Source: Winogradskya humida
Lineage (GTDB): Bacteria; Actinomycetota; Actinomycetes; Mycobacteriales; Micromonosporaceae
DNA length: 49,242 nt
Reading direction: 5' to 3'
Assembly (NCBI RefSeq): GCF_016862215.1
Contig: NZ_BOMN01000042.1
Location: 1 to 49,242 of the forward strand
Part shown: in pieces, positions 24,741 through 33,146 of the stretch
How positions within the stretch are numbered: position 1 is the stretch's first letter
How the letters are laid out: each line of letters opens with the position of its first letter
Translations under genes and position numbers: made by a program
The notes under the pieces: model-generated
The model's input: only the letters and a program-made list of their open reading frames with translations
What the model was told of the DNA's origin: nothing
The model's database searches: none

Positions 24741-25374
24741 AGAGACGCACCTCCCAGGTGGCGTGGAGCTCGGCGCCGATGTCGAGCAGGGGTGCTCCCG
24801 CGGCCGGCAGGTCGTCGACCGGGTCGCCGATCCGGGACGCGGCGTCGGCCGCGATCCGGTCGCATTCGGGGGCGAGGCGCGCGATGAGCGCGTGTACCTC
24901 GTAGGGGTCCAGGCCGAGCAGCCGGACCGCGGCGCTGGCCGGGCCGGTCACCGTGCCGTGGGCGGCCGCCACCGCGGCTTCCAGCGGTCCCAGGCCGGCG
25001 GCGTTCGCGAGCGCGCCGAGCGCGACCGGGTGGTGCGGGTCGCGGCCGATGGTCGCCACCGGCCACATCGCGCGCCCGGCCCGCAGCAGTGCCCGTCCCT
25101 GTGCTCGCGAGGCCTTCCGCAGCGCGGGCGACGGCGTGCGGGCGTCCATCCCCGCGTCGAGCTCTCTGAAAGCCGCAGGCTGGGCGCAGGAACAGGCTGC
25201 GAAGACGGCGGCGACCAGCCCGGACGTGACGAGCCGGCCGAGCAGGAACTCGCCGACCGATGTCACGTCGTGGACGCGACCGGCGGCGACCTGCGCCTCC
25301 AGGCCCCCGGAGTGCGCGTGCCCGCCGGACGGCAGGCGCCCGTCACCGAGGACGAGGAGGGTGGCCAGGGACAT
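24730..25374 (-). CDS. ureF: Urease accessory protein UreF
   Basis: 214-residue all-helical factor that couples UreG to UreD on urease. LLVLGDGRLPSGGHAHSGGLEAQVAAGRV is the UreF N-terminal signature, and LGLDPYEVHALIARLAPECDRIA near the end is typical too. ATG 25374 shares a base with the ureC stop (ATGA overlap). Confidence 0.92.
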   Translation of the reverse strand: MSLATLLVLGDGRLPSGGHAHSGGLEAQVAAGRVHDVTSVGEFLLGRLVTSGLVAAVFAACSCAQPAAFRELDAGMDARTPSPALRKASRAQGRALLRAGRAMWPVATIGRDPHHPVALGALANAAGLGPLEAAVAAAHGTVTGPASAAVRLLGLDPYEVHALIARLAPECDRIAADAASRIGDPVDDLPAAGAPLLDIGAELHATWEVRLFAS

Positions 25375-27092
25375 CAGAACAGGTGGTAGCGCTGGGCCAT
25401 GGGCAGCTCGGTCACCGGGTCGGGCTCGACGACCTCGCCGTCGATGCGGACGATGAAGCTGTCCGGCTCGACCTCGATGCGCGGGGTCGCGTCGTTGAGC
25501 GGCATGTCCGCCTTGCCGACGCCGCGCGTGTTCTCCACGGGGACGAGGGCGCGCTTGACCCCGATCCGGTCGCCGAGCAGCGCGTCGATCGCGGCCGGGG
25601 CTACGAACGCCAGGGAGGTCGCCGCGGGGACCACGCCGTACGCGCCGAACATCGGGCGCGGCAGCATCGGCTGGGGCGTCGGGATGGAGGCGTTCGCGTC
25701 ACCCATCTGCGCGGACGCGATCATGCCGCCCTTGATCACCAGCGCCGGGCGTACGCCGAAGAACACCGGGTCCCAGAGCACCAGGTCCGCGAGCTTGCCG
25801 GGTTCGACCGAGCCGATCTGCCCGGACATGCCGTGCGCGATGGCCGGGTTGATCGTGTACTTGGCGACGTACCTGCGGGCTCTGAGGTTGTCAGCCGGAC
25901 CGTCACCGGGCAGCGCGCCCCGCCGGGCCTTCATCACGTGGGCGGTCTGCCAGGTGCGCATGATGACCTCGCCGACGCGACCCATGGCCTGCGAGTCGGA
26001 GCCGATCATCGAGATCGCGCCGAGGTCGTGCAGCAGGTCCTCGGCCGCCATCGTGGACGGCCGGATGCGGCTCTCGGCGAACGCGAGGTCCTCGGGCACC
26101 GCGGAGTTCAGGTGGTGGCAGACCATCAGCATGTCGAGGTGCTCGCTGAGGGTGTTGCGGGTGTACGGCCGGGTCGGATTCGTCGACGACGGCAGCACGT
26201 TCGGCAGTGACGCGACGGTGATGATGTCCGGTGCGTGCCCGCCGCCGGCGCCCTCCGTGTGGTACGCGTGGATCGACCGCCCGGCGATCGCCGCGATCGT
26301 CTCCTCGACGAAGCCCGCCTCGTTCAGCGTGTCGGTGTGGATGGCGACCTGCACGCCGGAGGTCTCCGCGACCCGCAGCGCGGCGTCGATGACCGCGGGC
26401 GTCGTGCCCCAGTCCTCGTGCAGCTTGAAACCGCCGGCCCCGCCGCGCAGCTGTTCCCACATCGACTCTTCGCTCATCGTGTTGCCCTTGCCGAGCAGCA
26501 GCACGTTGATCGGCCAGTGGTCGAGCGACTCGAGCATCCGGGCCAGGTGCCAGGCGTTCGGCGTGACCGTGGTGGCCTTGGTGCCCTCGGCCGGGCCGGT
26601 GCCGCCGCCGATGATCGTGGTGATGCCGCTGGCCAGCGCGGTGTCCAGGATGGTCGGGCTGATCAGGTGCACGTGGCTGTCGATCGCGCCCGCGGTGAGG
26701 ATCTTGCCGTTGCCGGCGATGATCTCGGTGCCGCCACCGATGACCAGGCCGGGGGTGACCCCGTCCATGGTGTCCGGGTTGCCGGCCTTGCCGAGGGCGA
26801 CGATGCGCCCGTCGCGGATGCCGACGTCGGCCTTGATGACACCCCAGTGGTCGAGGATCGTGGCGCCGGTGATGACGGTGTCCGGGGTGCCCTCGGCGCG
26901 GGTCGCGCGGGACTGTCCCATCGACTCGCGGATGACCTTGCCGCCGCCGAACACGACCTCGTCGCCGGGGGTCGGGCCGGCGCTGCGGTCCTCTTCGATC
27001 TCGATCAGCAGGTTGGTGTCGGCGAGCCGGATCCGGTCACCGGCGGTGGGTCCGTAGAGGGCGGCGTACCGGCCGCGGTCCAATGTGCTCAC
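25374..27092 (-). CDS. ureC: Urease alpha subunit (catalytic)
   Basis: 572-residue nickel enzyme hydrolysing urea to ammonia and carbamate. All metal and catalytic residues are visible: DSHVHLISP with His140 and His142, the carbamylated Lys in GGFKLHEDWGTTP, HTDTLNE, HTEGAGGGHAPD, the flap MVCHHLN (Cys and His), and MIGSDSQAMGR with the nickel-binding Asp. The GTG at 27092 starts the protein (MSTLDRGRYAALYGPTAGDR in translation); the frame is open further upstream but lies within ureB. It overlaps ureB by GTGA. Confidence 0.97.
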   Translation of the reverse strand: MSTLDRGRYAALYGPTAGDRIRLADTNLLIEIEEDRSAGPTPGDEVVFGGGKVIRESMGQSRATRAEGTPDTVITGATILDHWGVIKADVGIRDGRIVALGKAGNPDTMDGVTPGLVIGGGTEIIAGNGKILTAGAIDSHVHLISPTILDTALASGITTIIGGGTGPAEGTKATTVTPNAWHLARMLESLDHWPINVLLLGKGNTMSEESMWEQLRGGAGGFKLHEDWGTTPAVIDAALRVAETSGVQVAIHTDTLNEAGFVEETIAAIAGRSIHAYHTEGAGGGHAPDIITVASLPNVLPSSTNPTRPYTRNTLSEHLDMLMVCHHLNSAVPEDLAFAESRIRPSTMAAEDLLHDLGAISMIGSDSQAMGRVGEVIMRTWQTAHVMKARRGALPGDGPADNLRARRYVAKYTINPAIAHGMSGQIGSVEPGKLADLVLWDPVFFGVRPALVIKGGMIASAQMGDANASIPTPQPMLPRPMFGAYGVVPAATSLAFVAPAAIDALLGDRIGVKRALVPVENTRGVGKADMPLNDATPRIEVEPDSFIVRIDGEVVEPDPVTELPMAQRYHLF

Positions 27093-27496
27093 CGGGTGCT
27101 CCCGTTCTCGGGCAGTTCCTCGACGACGCCGCTGTCCTCTTTCGGGGGCGCAACCGGGTCGAGTGGTCCGCCGGCCAGGCCACGCAGACCGGGCACGACG
27201 CGGTTGCCGGTGAACGGCACGAGCGTCACGTCGCGGGGCATGCCGGGTTCGAAACGCACCGACGTGCCGGCGGGGACGGCGAGGCGGTGGCCCCACGCGG
27301 CGTCACGGTCGAAGTCGAGGGCCGCGTTGGACTCGGCGAAGTGGTAGTGCGAGCCGACCTGCACCGGGCGGTCACCCGTGTTGCGTACGGTCAGATCGAG
27401 CACGGGCCGTCCGGCATTGATCTCGATGTCGCCCTCGCCGAGGATGACCTCACCCGGAACGAAACCGGTCATCTCACCCGGAACGGAGCCGGTCAT
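27089..27496 (-). CDS. ureB: Urease beta subunit
   Basis: 135 residues, or 127 from the second ATG at 27472. It shows PGEVILGEGDIEINAGR, VRNTGDRPVQVGSHYHFAESNAALDFDR and RFEPGMPRDVTLVPF, the usual UreB pattern; the C-terminus has an extension with LDPVAPPKEDSG. The first eight codons (MTGSVPGE) are followed by a near copy (MTGFVPGE), so two start codons exist 24 bases apart. The first ATG overlaps the ureA stop, favouring it for coupling. Confidence 0.93.
   Translation of the reverse strand: MTGSVPGEMTGFVPGEVILGEGDIEINAGRPVLDLTVRNTGDRPVQVGSHYHFAESNAALDFDRDAAWGHRLAVPAGTSVRFEPGMPRDVTLVPFTGNRVVPGLRGLAGGPLDPVAPPKEDSGVVEELPENGSTR
27449..27496 (-). repeat. 24-bp tandem duplication at the ureB start
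   Basis: Plus-strand 27449-27472 and 27473-27496 are identical except for two bases. Each copy contains a start codon and eight codons, so the duplication doubles the ureB start and lengthens the N-terminus from MTGFVPGE to MTGSVPGE-MTGFVPGE. Confidence 0.9.
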
Positions 27497-27795
27497 GAGA
27501 TCGGCCCGTGTACGGTGACCAGCTTGGTGCCGTCGGGGAACGTCGCCTCGATCTGCACCTCGACCAGCATCTCCGGCACGCCGTCCATGACGTCGGCGCG
27601 GGTGAGCACGCGCCGCCCGGCGTCCATCAGCTCGACGACCGTGCGCCCGTCGCGGGCACCTTCGAGCAGGTAGGCGCTGATGATCGCGACCGCCTCGGGA
27701 TAGTTGAGGCGCAGGCCCCGGTCCCGCCGCTTCCGGGCGACGTCCGCCGCGACATGGATGAGCAGCCGTTCCTGCTCATGCTGGCTGAGGAACAA
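27493..27795 (-). CDS. ureA: Urease gamma subunit
   Basis: 100-residue structural subunit. HEQERLLIHVAADVARKRRDRGLRLNYPEAVAIIS and VMDGVPEMLVEVQIEATFPDGTKLVTVHGPI are the full UreA signature. TTG start at 27795 with GGGGAGG upstream on the minus strand. First gene of the urease operon; a GlnR box lies 41-56 bases before its start. Confidence 0.95.
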   Translation of the reverse strand: MFLSQHEQERLLIHVAADVARKRRDRGLRLNYPEAVAIISAYLLEGARDGRTVVELMDAGRRVLTRADVMDGVPEMLVEVQIEATFPDGTKLVTVHGPIS

Positions 27796-27835
27796 ACCAA
27801 CCTCCCCTGATCGCGAGCGATGCTTGCAGCTCCAC

Positions 27836-27851
27836 GTTTCCGACGTGTTAC
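27836..27851 (-). promoter_or_regulatory. GlnR box upstream of ureA
   Basis: The minus strand reads GTAAC-ACGTCG-GAAAC, agreeing with every defined position of the actinobacterial GlnR pair GTnAC-n6-GAAAC. It is placed 41 bases before the ureA start, in the 202-base divergent region between ureA and the P450 gene. A second pair at the expected spacing is not evident. Confidence 0.65.
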
Positions 27852-27997
27852 CCAGCGTCAGCAGTACATTTTGATCATTTCACGGGTACGCGCTCCGCAC
27901 GGGCCGGAAACGCCGTCCGTGAGCAACCGGGCGAATGTGGTGCCCCGGAACTCCCCGAGGGGTCAGAATCGATGCCGGGCTATGTACGTTTGCTCCC

Positions 27998-30900
27998 GTG
28001 ACAGCTCCGATTCCCGCCCCTCGCGGGCTGCCCGTCGTCGGCAACGCGCTGCAGGTCCCCGTCACCGGCGGGCACCAGTTCTTCGCTGATCTGGCCGCCG
28101 CCCACCCCGAGGGCATCTTCAAGCTCAACCTCGCCGGCCGGCACGTCGTGATGGTCTACGACCCCGACCTGGTCGCCGAGGTCAGCGACGAGAGCCGGTT
28201 CCACAAGCCGATCGACCCGCCGCTCGCCCACGTGCGCGACTTCGCCGGCGACGGGCTGTTCACCGCGCACGACGGCGAGGAGAGCTGGGGCCAGGCGCAC
28301 CGGATCCTGCTGCCCGCGTTCAGCCAGCGGTCCATGAAGGCCTACTTCCCGCAGATGCTCGAGGTCGCCCAGGACCTGATCGCGCACTGGGAAACAAGAA
28401 GCGACGTCGATGTGACCGAGGACATGACCCGGCTCACGCTCGACACGATCGCGCTGACCGGGTTCGGGCATGCGTTCCACTCCTTCGAGCAGCCGGAGCT
28501 CCACCCGTTCCTGCAGTCCATGGGGCGTGCGCTGACCGAGGCGATGCACCGCACCCGGCAGCTGCCCGCGATCACCGGGCTCAAGCGCAAGGCGGACGCG
28601 GCGTACAGGGCTGACATCGCCCGGATGCACGACCTGGTCGACGAGGTCATCCGCTCCCGGCGCGCGTCGGGGGAGAAGGCCCAGGACCTGCTCGGGCTCA
28701 TGCTGGAGGCGGCCGACCCGGTCAGCGGCGTACGGCTCACCGACGAGAACATCCGCAACCAGGTGCTCACGTTCCTCATCGCCGGCCACGAGACCACCAG
28801 CGGCACCCTCTCCTTCGCGCTGCACCTGCTGATGCGCAACCCGCACGTGCTCGCCCAGGCGTACGCCGAGGTCGACCGGATCCTGCCCGGCGACACCGTG
28901 CCCACCTACGAGACCGTGATGAAGCTCGACGTGATCCCGCGGATCCTCGACGAGGCGCTGCGGCTGCACTCGCCGATCACCGCGATCGGGCTGATGGCCA
29001 ACCACGACACCGTGCTCGCCGGCAAGTACCACCTCGACGCCGGCCAGAAGGTCGCCGTGCTGCTGAAGCCGCTGCACGTCCACCCCGGCGCCTGGGAGAA
29101 CCCCGGCGAGTTCGACATCGACCGGTGGCTGCCCGAGCGCAAGGCGGCGCGGCACCCGCACGCGTACAAGCCGTTCGGCAACGGCGAGCGGGCCTGTATC
29201 GGGCGCCAGTTCGCACTCACCGAGGCCCGGCTCGCGCTGGCGATGATCCTGCGGCGGTTCGCGATCTCCGACCCGCACGGTCACCAGCTCGCGATCAAGC
29301 AGACCCTCACGATCAAGCCCGACAACCTCACCCTGCGGGTGCGGCCACGCCAGGAGCACGAGCGGCTGTCGGTCGCCGCCACCGATGACGCGCCGGCTGC
29401 CGAGTCGGTCGAGGTCGAGGCCTCGGGGGTACGGCTGCACGTCGCGTACGGCTCCAACCTCGGCACCTCCGAGGACCTGGCCCAGCAACTCGCCGACCGC
29501 GCCCGGCGCTCCGGTTTCGACGTCACCGTGCAGACCCTCGACGACCTCGCCGACGATCTCCCCACGGAAGGCCTGCTCGCCGTCGTCACGTCCAGTTACA
29601 ACGGCAAGGCCCCGGACAACGCCCAGCGCTTCGACGAGCTCGACATCCCGGCGGGCACGCTGACCGGCGTCCGGTACGCCGTCCTCGGCAACGGCAACAC
29701 CCAGTGGACCACCTACCAGGCGTTCCCGAGCCGGGTCGACGCCGCGCTCGCCGCCGCCGGTGCGACCCCCATCGTGGCCCGCGGCGAGACCGACGCGGCC
29801 GGTGACTTCGACGGCATGGCCACCGCGTGGCTCGACGGGCTGTGGTCCGCGCTGGCCGCATCGTTCGGCGCGACCTCCGACGCAGCCCCGGTGACCTCGC
29901 GGTATTCAGTCGAGGTGCTCGGCGAGGATCAGGTGCGCCCCGCTGTTGTTTCCGCGCAGGCGTACCCGATCACGATCGTCTCGATCGACGAACTCACCCG
30001 GCCCTTCACCCTGCCTGCCGGGGTCGCTCGCCCCGGCGTCAAAGCCGTCACCGTACGGCTGCCCGGCGGCGTCACCTATGAAGCCGGCGACCACCTCGCG
30101 GTGTACGCCAAGAACCACCCGGAGCTCGTGGCGTGGGCGCTCGGCGTGCTGCGCGTGCCCCGCGACCGGGTGCTGCGCCTCGCCCAGGACGGCAACCGCC
30201 CGTCGTCGCTGCCGATCGGCGTCCCGGTGACCGCCGAGCTGCTGCTCACCGAGTTCGTCGAGCTCCAGGAGCCCGCGACACGCAGCCAGCTCGCCGTCCT
30301 CACCGCGCACACGGGCTGCCCGTGGACCACCGGCCAGCTTGCCGCCCTGACCCCGGAGGAGCTCCTCGAGAAGCGCGTCTCCGTGCTCGGCCTGCTCGAA
30401 CGTTTCCCCGCCATCGAGCTGCCGTTCGGCGTGTTCCTGTCGCTGACCGGCACGATCCGGCCCCGCTTCTACTCGATCTCGTCGTCCCCGGCGGCCGACC
30501 CGTCACTGGCGACGCTGACCGTCGGACTGGTCGACGGGCCCGCGCTGGCAGGACAGGGCCGTTACCGCGGCATGTGCTCGCAATACCTGGCGCGCCTCAC
30601 ACCCGGGGACACCTTCTTCGGCCACGTACGCGTCCCCGCGCCGCCGTTCCGTCCGCCGGCTGACCCGCGTACCCCGATGATCCTGGTCGGTCCCGGCACC
30701 GGCGTCGCCCCCCTTCGCGGTTTCCTGCAGGACCGCGCGGCCGAGCCCGCGCGCGGCCGCGCGAAACTGTTCTACGGCTGCCGCCACCCCGACCACGACT
30801 TCCTCTACCGCGACGAGCTGCTGGCCTGGGAAGCGTCCGGAGTGGTCGACCTCCACCTGGCGTTCTCGGCGCAGGAGGACCATCCGCATCGCTATGTCCA

Positions 30901-31117
30901 GCACGCACTGGCGGCGGCGGGCGACGAGGTCTGGGAGCTGCTCGACCAGGGCGCCCACGTCTATGTCTGCGGCGACGGCGCGCGCATGGCTCCGGCCGTA
31001 CGAGCAGAACTGTCCGATCTGTACACCCGCAAGACCGGCAGCACTCCCGCCCAGGCCGCGGAGTGGTTCCTGGCTCTGGAAGCGGCCGGCCGCTACCAGC
31101 AGGACGTCTTCGCCTGA
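27998..31117 (+). CDS. Self-sufficient cytochrome P450 / P450 reductase, CYP102 (BM3) type
   Basis: 1039 residues from GTG 27998, which starts VTAPIPAPRGLPVVGNALQ. The heme domain has the oxygen-activating helix AGHETTS, EALRLHSP and the heme loop FGNGERACIG with Cys400, the same number as in BM3. It keeps the BM3 Phe87 region (DFAGDGLFTA) and Arg47 (AGRH), while the Tyr51 position looks like Met. A linker leads to a flavodoxin domain (YGSNLGTSEDLA), an FAD domain (RPRFYSISSSP) and the NADPH site (GPGTGVAPLRGFLQ, YVCGDGARMAP). Such enzymes hydroxylate medium or long fatty acids with NADPH. No regulator lies beside it; the promoter region is shared with ureA. Confidence 0.93.
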   Translation: MTAPIPAPRGLPVVGNALQVPVTGGHQFFADLAAAHPEGIFKLNLAGRHVVMVYDPDLVAEVSDESRFHKPIDPPLAHVRDFAGDGLFTAHDGEESWGQAHRILLPAFSQRSMKAYFPQMLEVAQDLIAHWETRSDVDVTEDMTRLTLDTIALTGFGHAFHSFEQPELHPFLQSMGRALTEAMHRTRQLPAITGLKRKADAAYRADIARMHDLVDEVIRSRRASGEKAQDLLGLMLEAADPVSGVRLTDENIRNQVLTFLIAGHETTSGTLSFALHLLMRNPHVLAQAYAEVDRILPGDTVPTYETVMKLDVIPRILDEALRLHSPITAIGLMANHDTVLAGKYHLDAGQKVAVLLKPLHVHPGAWENPGEFDIDRWLPERKAARHPHAYKPFGNGERACIGRQFALTEARLALAMILRRFAISDPHGHQLAIKQTLTIKPDNLTLRVRPRQEHERLSVAATDDAPAAESVEVEASGVRLHVAYGSNLGTSEDLAQQLADRARRSGFDVTVQTLDDLADDLPTEGLLAVVTSSYNGKAPDNAQRFDELDIPAGTLTGVRYAVLGNGNTQWTTYQAFPSRVDAALAAAGATPIVARGETDAAGDFDGMATAWLDGLWSALAASFGATSDAAPVTSRYSVEVLGEDQVRPAVVSAQAYPITIVSIDELTRPFTLPAGVARPGVKAVTVRLPGGVTYEAGDHLAVYAKNHPELVAWALGVLRVPRDRVLRLAQDGNRPSSLPIGVPVTAELLLTEFVELQEPATRSQLAVLTAHTGCPWTTGQLAALTPEELLEKRVSVLGLLERFPAIELPFGVFLSLTGTIRPRFYSISSSPAADPSLATLTVGLVDGPALAGQGRYRGMCSQYLARLTPGDTFFGHVRVPAPPFRPPADPRTPMILVGPGTGVAPLRGFLQDRAAEPARGRAKLFYGCRHPDHDFLYRDELLAWEASGVVDLHLAFSAQEDHPHRYVQHALAAAGDEVWELLDQGAHVYVCGDGARMAPAVRAELSDLYTRKTGSTPAQAAEWFLALEAAGRYQQDVFA

Positions 31118-31173
31118 GCCATCTCGTTCGAACGGGGCAGTGGGGGAGCGCCGGAACTGCGATATTGATCGCC

Positions 31174-32226
31174 ATGTTCTCCCGCTCCCTGCCCGCGGCG
31201 CTGGCAGCCCTGGTCCTCGCGACCGTGCTGCCGGCGTCGCCCGCCCTCGCCGGTCCCCGCGACCAGCAGTGGTACCTCGACGCCCTGAACGTCCCCGCCG
31301 CCCAGCAGCTCAGCCGCGGTGCCGGCGTCACGATCGGGGTACTGACCAACGGCGTGCCGGCCGAGCATCCCGACCTCGCCGGGCAGGTCCTCCCGCTGAT
31401 GCGCCTGAAGATCGCGTCCCACAAGTCCATGATCCCGGTCGCCGCGGACTGGCCGGTGCAGGATCCGGTATCCACCGGCGAGATCGGCCTGCTCGTCGCC
31501 CGCGGCGGCACGGGCCTGCTCGGCGTCGCACCGGAGGCGAAGGTGCAGCCGGTCATGTGCTCCAGCCTGCCCAAGGACCTCGACTTCTGCATGCACTGGA
31601 TGGTCGACTCGGGCGTCGACGTCATCGACCTGGGCAGCACCTCGATGCTGGCCATCGGCACCGACTTCCGCACCTTCGACGGCTTCCGCTACGCCCTGGC
31701 CCACAACGTCGTGGTCGTGATGTCCTTGAAGGACGGCACCCAGATCCCCGCCGCCGACCGAGCCGGTGTCATCCTCGCCGGCGGCCTGGATAAGACCGGC
31801 AAACTCCCGGACGGCATCACCCCCGAAGCAGGCGTGACGGTACGAGCCCCCGCCGGCGACCCGGTCTGGAGCCCCCCGGCCAGCCAGGTCCTCACCCTCG
31901 ACCCGACGGCGACCGGTGGCTACGGCAAGCAACTCCTTCTCGGCTCCGACCGGATCGCCGCGGCCCTCGTCGCCGGCGTGGTCGCCCTCGTGCGCGCCAA
32001 GGACCCCTCCCTGAACGCCCCGACCGTCATCGACCGCGTCGTCCGCAACACCACGGACCTCGGCGACCCCGGCCCCGACTTCACCAACGGCTACGGCCTG
32101 GTCAACGCCGTCCTGGCAGTCGGCACCACCGGCGCCGTCCTCACCGACAACCCCCTCGGCAACCCCGGCCCACCCACCCCGGGTCTCTATGCGGCCCGCC
32201 TATCTCATGCCGGTGATGGTCGCTAG
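31174..32226 (+). CDS. Subtilase (mycosin-like) homologue lacking the catalytic triad
   Basis: 350-residue secreted or membrane protein with signal peptide (SRSLPAALAALVLATVLPASPALA). The fold follows mycosin/S8 peptidases: QQWYLDALNVPAAQQLSRGAGVTIGVL, GLLGVAPEAKVQPV, VAGVVALVRAKDPSL, VRNTTDLGDPGPDFTNGYGLVNA. All three catalytic positions are changed: DTG reads TNG (58-60), HGT reads VST (about 99-101) and GTS reads SDR (258-260). The C-terminal membrane anchor expected for mycosins is encoded in the next frame (32189-32311), so this reading frame ends in LYAARLSHAGDGR. ATG 31174 is chosen from the signal peptide. No type VII secretion genes are nearby. Confidence 0.85.
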   Translation: MFSRSLPAALAALVLATVLPASPALAGPRDQQWYLDALNVPAAQQLSRGAGVTIGVLTNGVPAEHPDLAGQVLPLMRLKIASHKSMIPVAADWPVQDPVSTGEIGLLVARGGTGLLGVAPEAKVQPVMCSSLPKDLDFCMHWMVDSGVDVIDLGSTSMLAIGTDFRTFDGFRYALAHNVVVVMSLKDGTQIPAADRAGVILAGGLDKTGKLPDGITPEAGVTVRAPAGDPVWSPPASQVLTLDPTATGGYGKQLLLGSDRIAAALVAGVVALVRAKDPSLNAPTVIDRVVRNTTDLGDPGPDFTNGYGLVNAVLAVGTTGAVLTDNPLGNPGPPTPGLYAARLSHAGDGR

Positions 32227-32311
32227 CGCCGCTGTCCTGGTGCTGATCCTGCTCGCCGCCGGCCTCACCCTCTTCTTCGTCCTCCGCACCCGCCGTCGCG
32301 GTCGCATCTAG
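32189..32311 (+). other. Out-of-frame C-terminal membrane anchor of the mycosin-like protein
   Basis: From ATG 32189, in the +1 frame relative to the upstream gene, 40 residues read MRPAYLMPVM, a hydrophobic helix (VLVLILLAAGLTLFFVL) and a basic stop-transfer tail RTRRRGRI. This is exactly what ends a mycosin. A one-base indel near 32181-32189 (GGGTCTCTATG) would fuse it to the upstream frame. Alternatively it is an overlapping small membrane protein. Confidence 0.65.
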
Positions 32312-32559
32312 CCTTCGCCGCCATCGCATGTAGCCTCCGCGGCCGCCGCCGTATCAGCCGTCGCTCGGGCGAGTTTCGTAGGCGGAGCGACGCGCACAGT
32401 GACGCTGGGAAAAGAAAACTATCTCCTCGCAAAACGCGATGTTGTGCCGAACCTGAGGACCGCACAACTTATGCAGCGTTGAGACCCGCTCAATCGAACT
32501 TGTTCGAGCCGCTCGCGGTGAGGTGACGCTGAGAGATGAGGGAGTCACACGCTGGCGGG

Positions 32560-33033
32560 TCAGATCGGCTTGGAGAGGTGGTCCAGGGGGAGGGGGCCGC
32601 GGCTCTTGACCGTGCGGATGGCGAAGGTGCTGCGGGCGTCCACAATGGTGTCGATGATCAGGATCTGGTCGATCAGGATGCGCTCGTAGGCTGCCAGCGA
32701 GGGTGCGGCGACCTCGACCAGGAAGTCGGCGTTGCCCGAGATGATGTGGCAGGCGACCACGGCGGGGATGGCGATAAGGGCCGCCTCCACCTTTTGCGAG
32801 TTCTTCTGGGAGTGCCGTTCGACCTTGAGCTCGATGAAAATGGTCAGGTCGAGGCCGAGGCGTTCCCGGTCGAGTTCGGTGCGGTAGCCCGCGATGATCC
32901 CGGTCTCCTCCAGCGCGCGCAGCCGGCGCAGGCAGGCCGAGGGGGAGAGGCTGACCCGGGCGGCCAGATCGAGGTTGGAGATGCGCCCGTCGTCCTGCAA
33001 ACATTCCAGGATCGCGATGTCGGTGTCGTCCAT
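32560..33033 (-). CDS. Lrp/AsnC-family transcriptional regulator
   Basis: 157 residues. The N-terminal helix-turn-helix reads DIAILECLQDDGRISNLDLAARVSLSPSACLRRLRALEETGII, and the C-terminal ligand-binding domain contains AALIAIPAVVACHIISGNADFLVEV. Such proteins sense amino acids and control neighbouring transport or catabolic genes. It is divergent from the APC transporter, with paired GGCAAATG sites between. Confidence 0.92.
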   Translation of the reverse strand: MDDTDIAILECLQDDGRISNLDLAARVSLSPSACLRRLRALEETGIIAGYRTELDRERLGLDLTIFIELKVERHSQKNSQKVEAALIAIPAVVACHIISGNADFLVEVAAPSLAAYERILIDQILIIDTIVDARSTFAIRTVKSRGPLPLDHLSKPI

Positions 33034-33057
33034 CGAACAACTTTATGCGAAATCATC

Positions 33058-33111
33058 GGCAAATGGCGAGCTGAAGTTGCGCTAGAGCCCTTCGCGGGGA
33101 CCACATTTGCC
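33058..33111. promoter_or_regulatory. Paired inverted GGCAAATG sites, candidate Lrp operator
   Basis: GGCAAATG (33058-33065) and its inverse CATTTGCC (33104-33111) lie 46 bases centre to centre in the 113-base region between the divergent Lrp and APC genes. A further TTTGCCA follows near 33127. Spacing over several helical turns suits an Lrp octamer wrapping DNA; this is inference. Confidence 0.5.
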
Positions 33112-33146
33112 ATCGTGTGCGGCGCTGTTTTTGCCACGCTTGAACC

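Noticed and set aside
32494..32507. TCGAAC-TT-GTTCGA palindrome resembling an actinobacterial SOS box
   Set aside because: The LexA box needs a four-base spacer; here it is two, and the site lies downstream of both flanking genes rather than before one.
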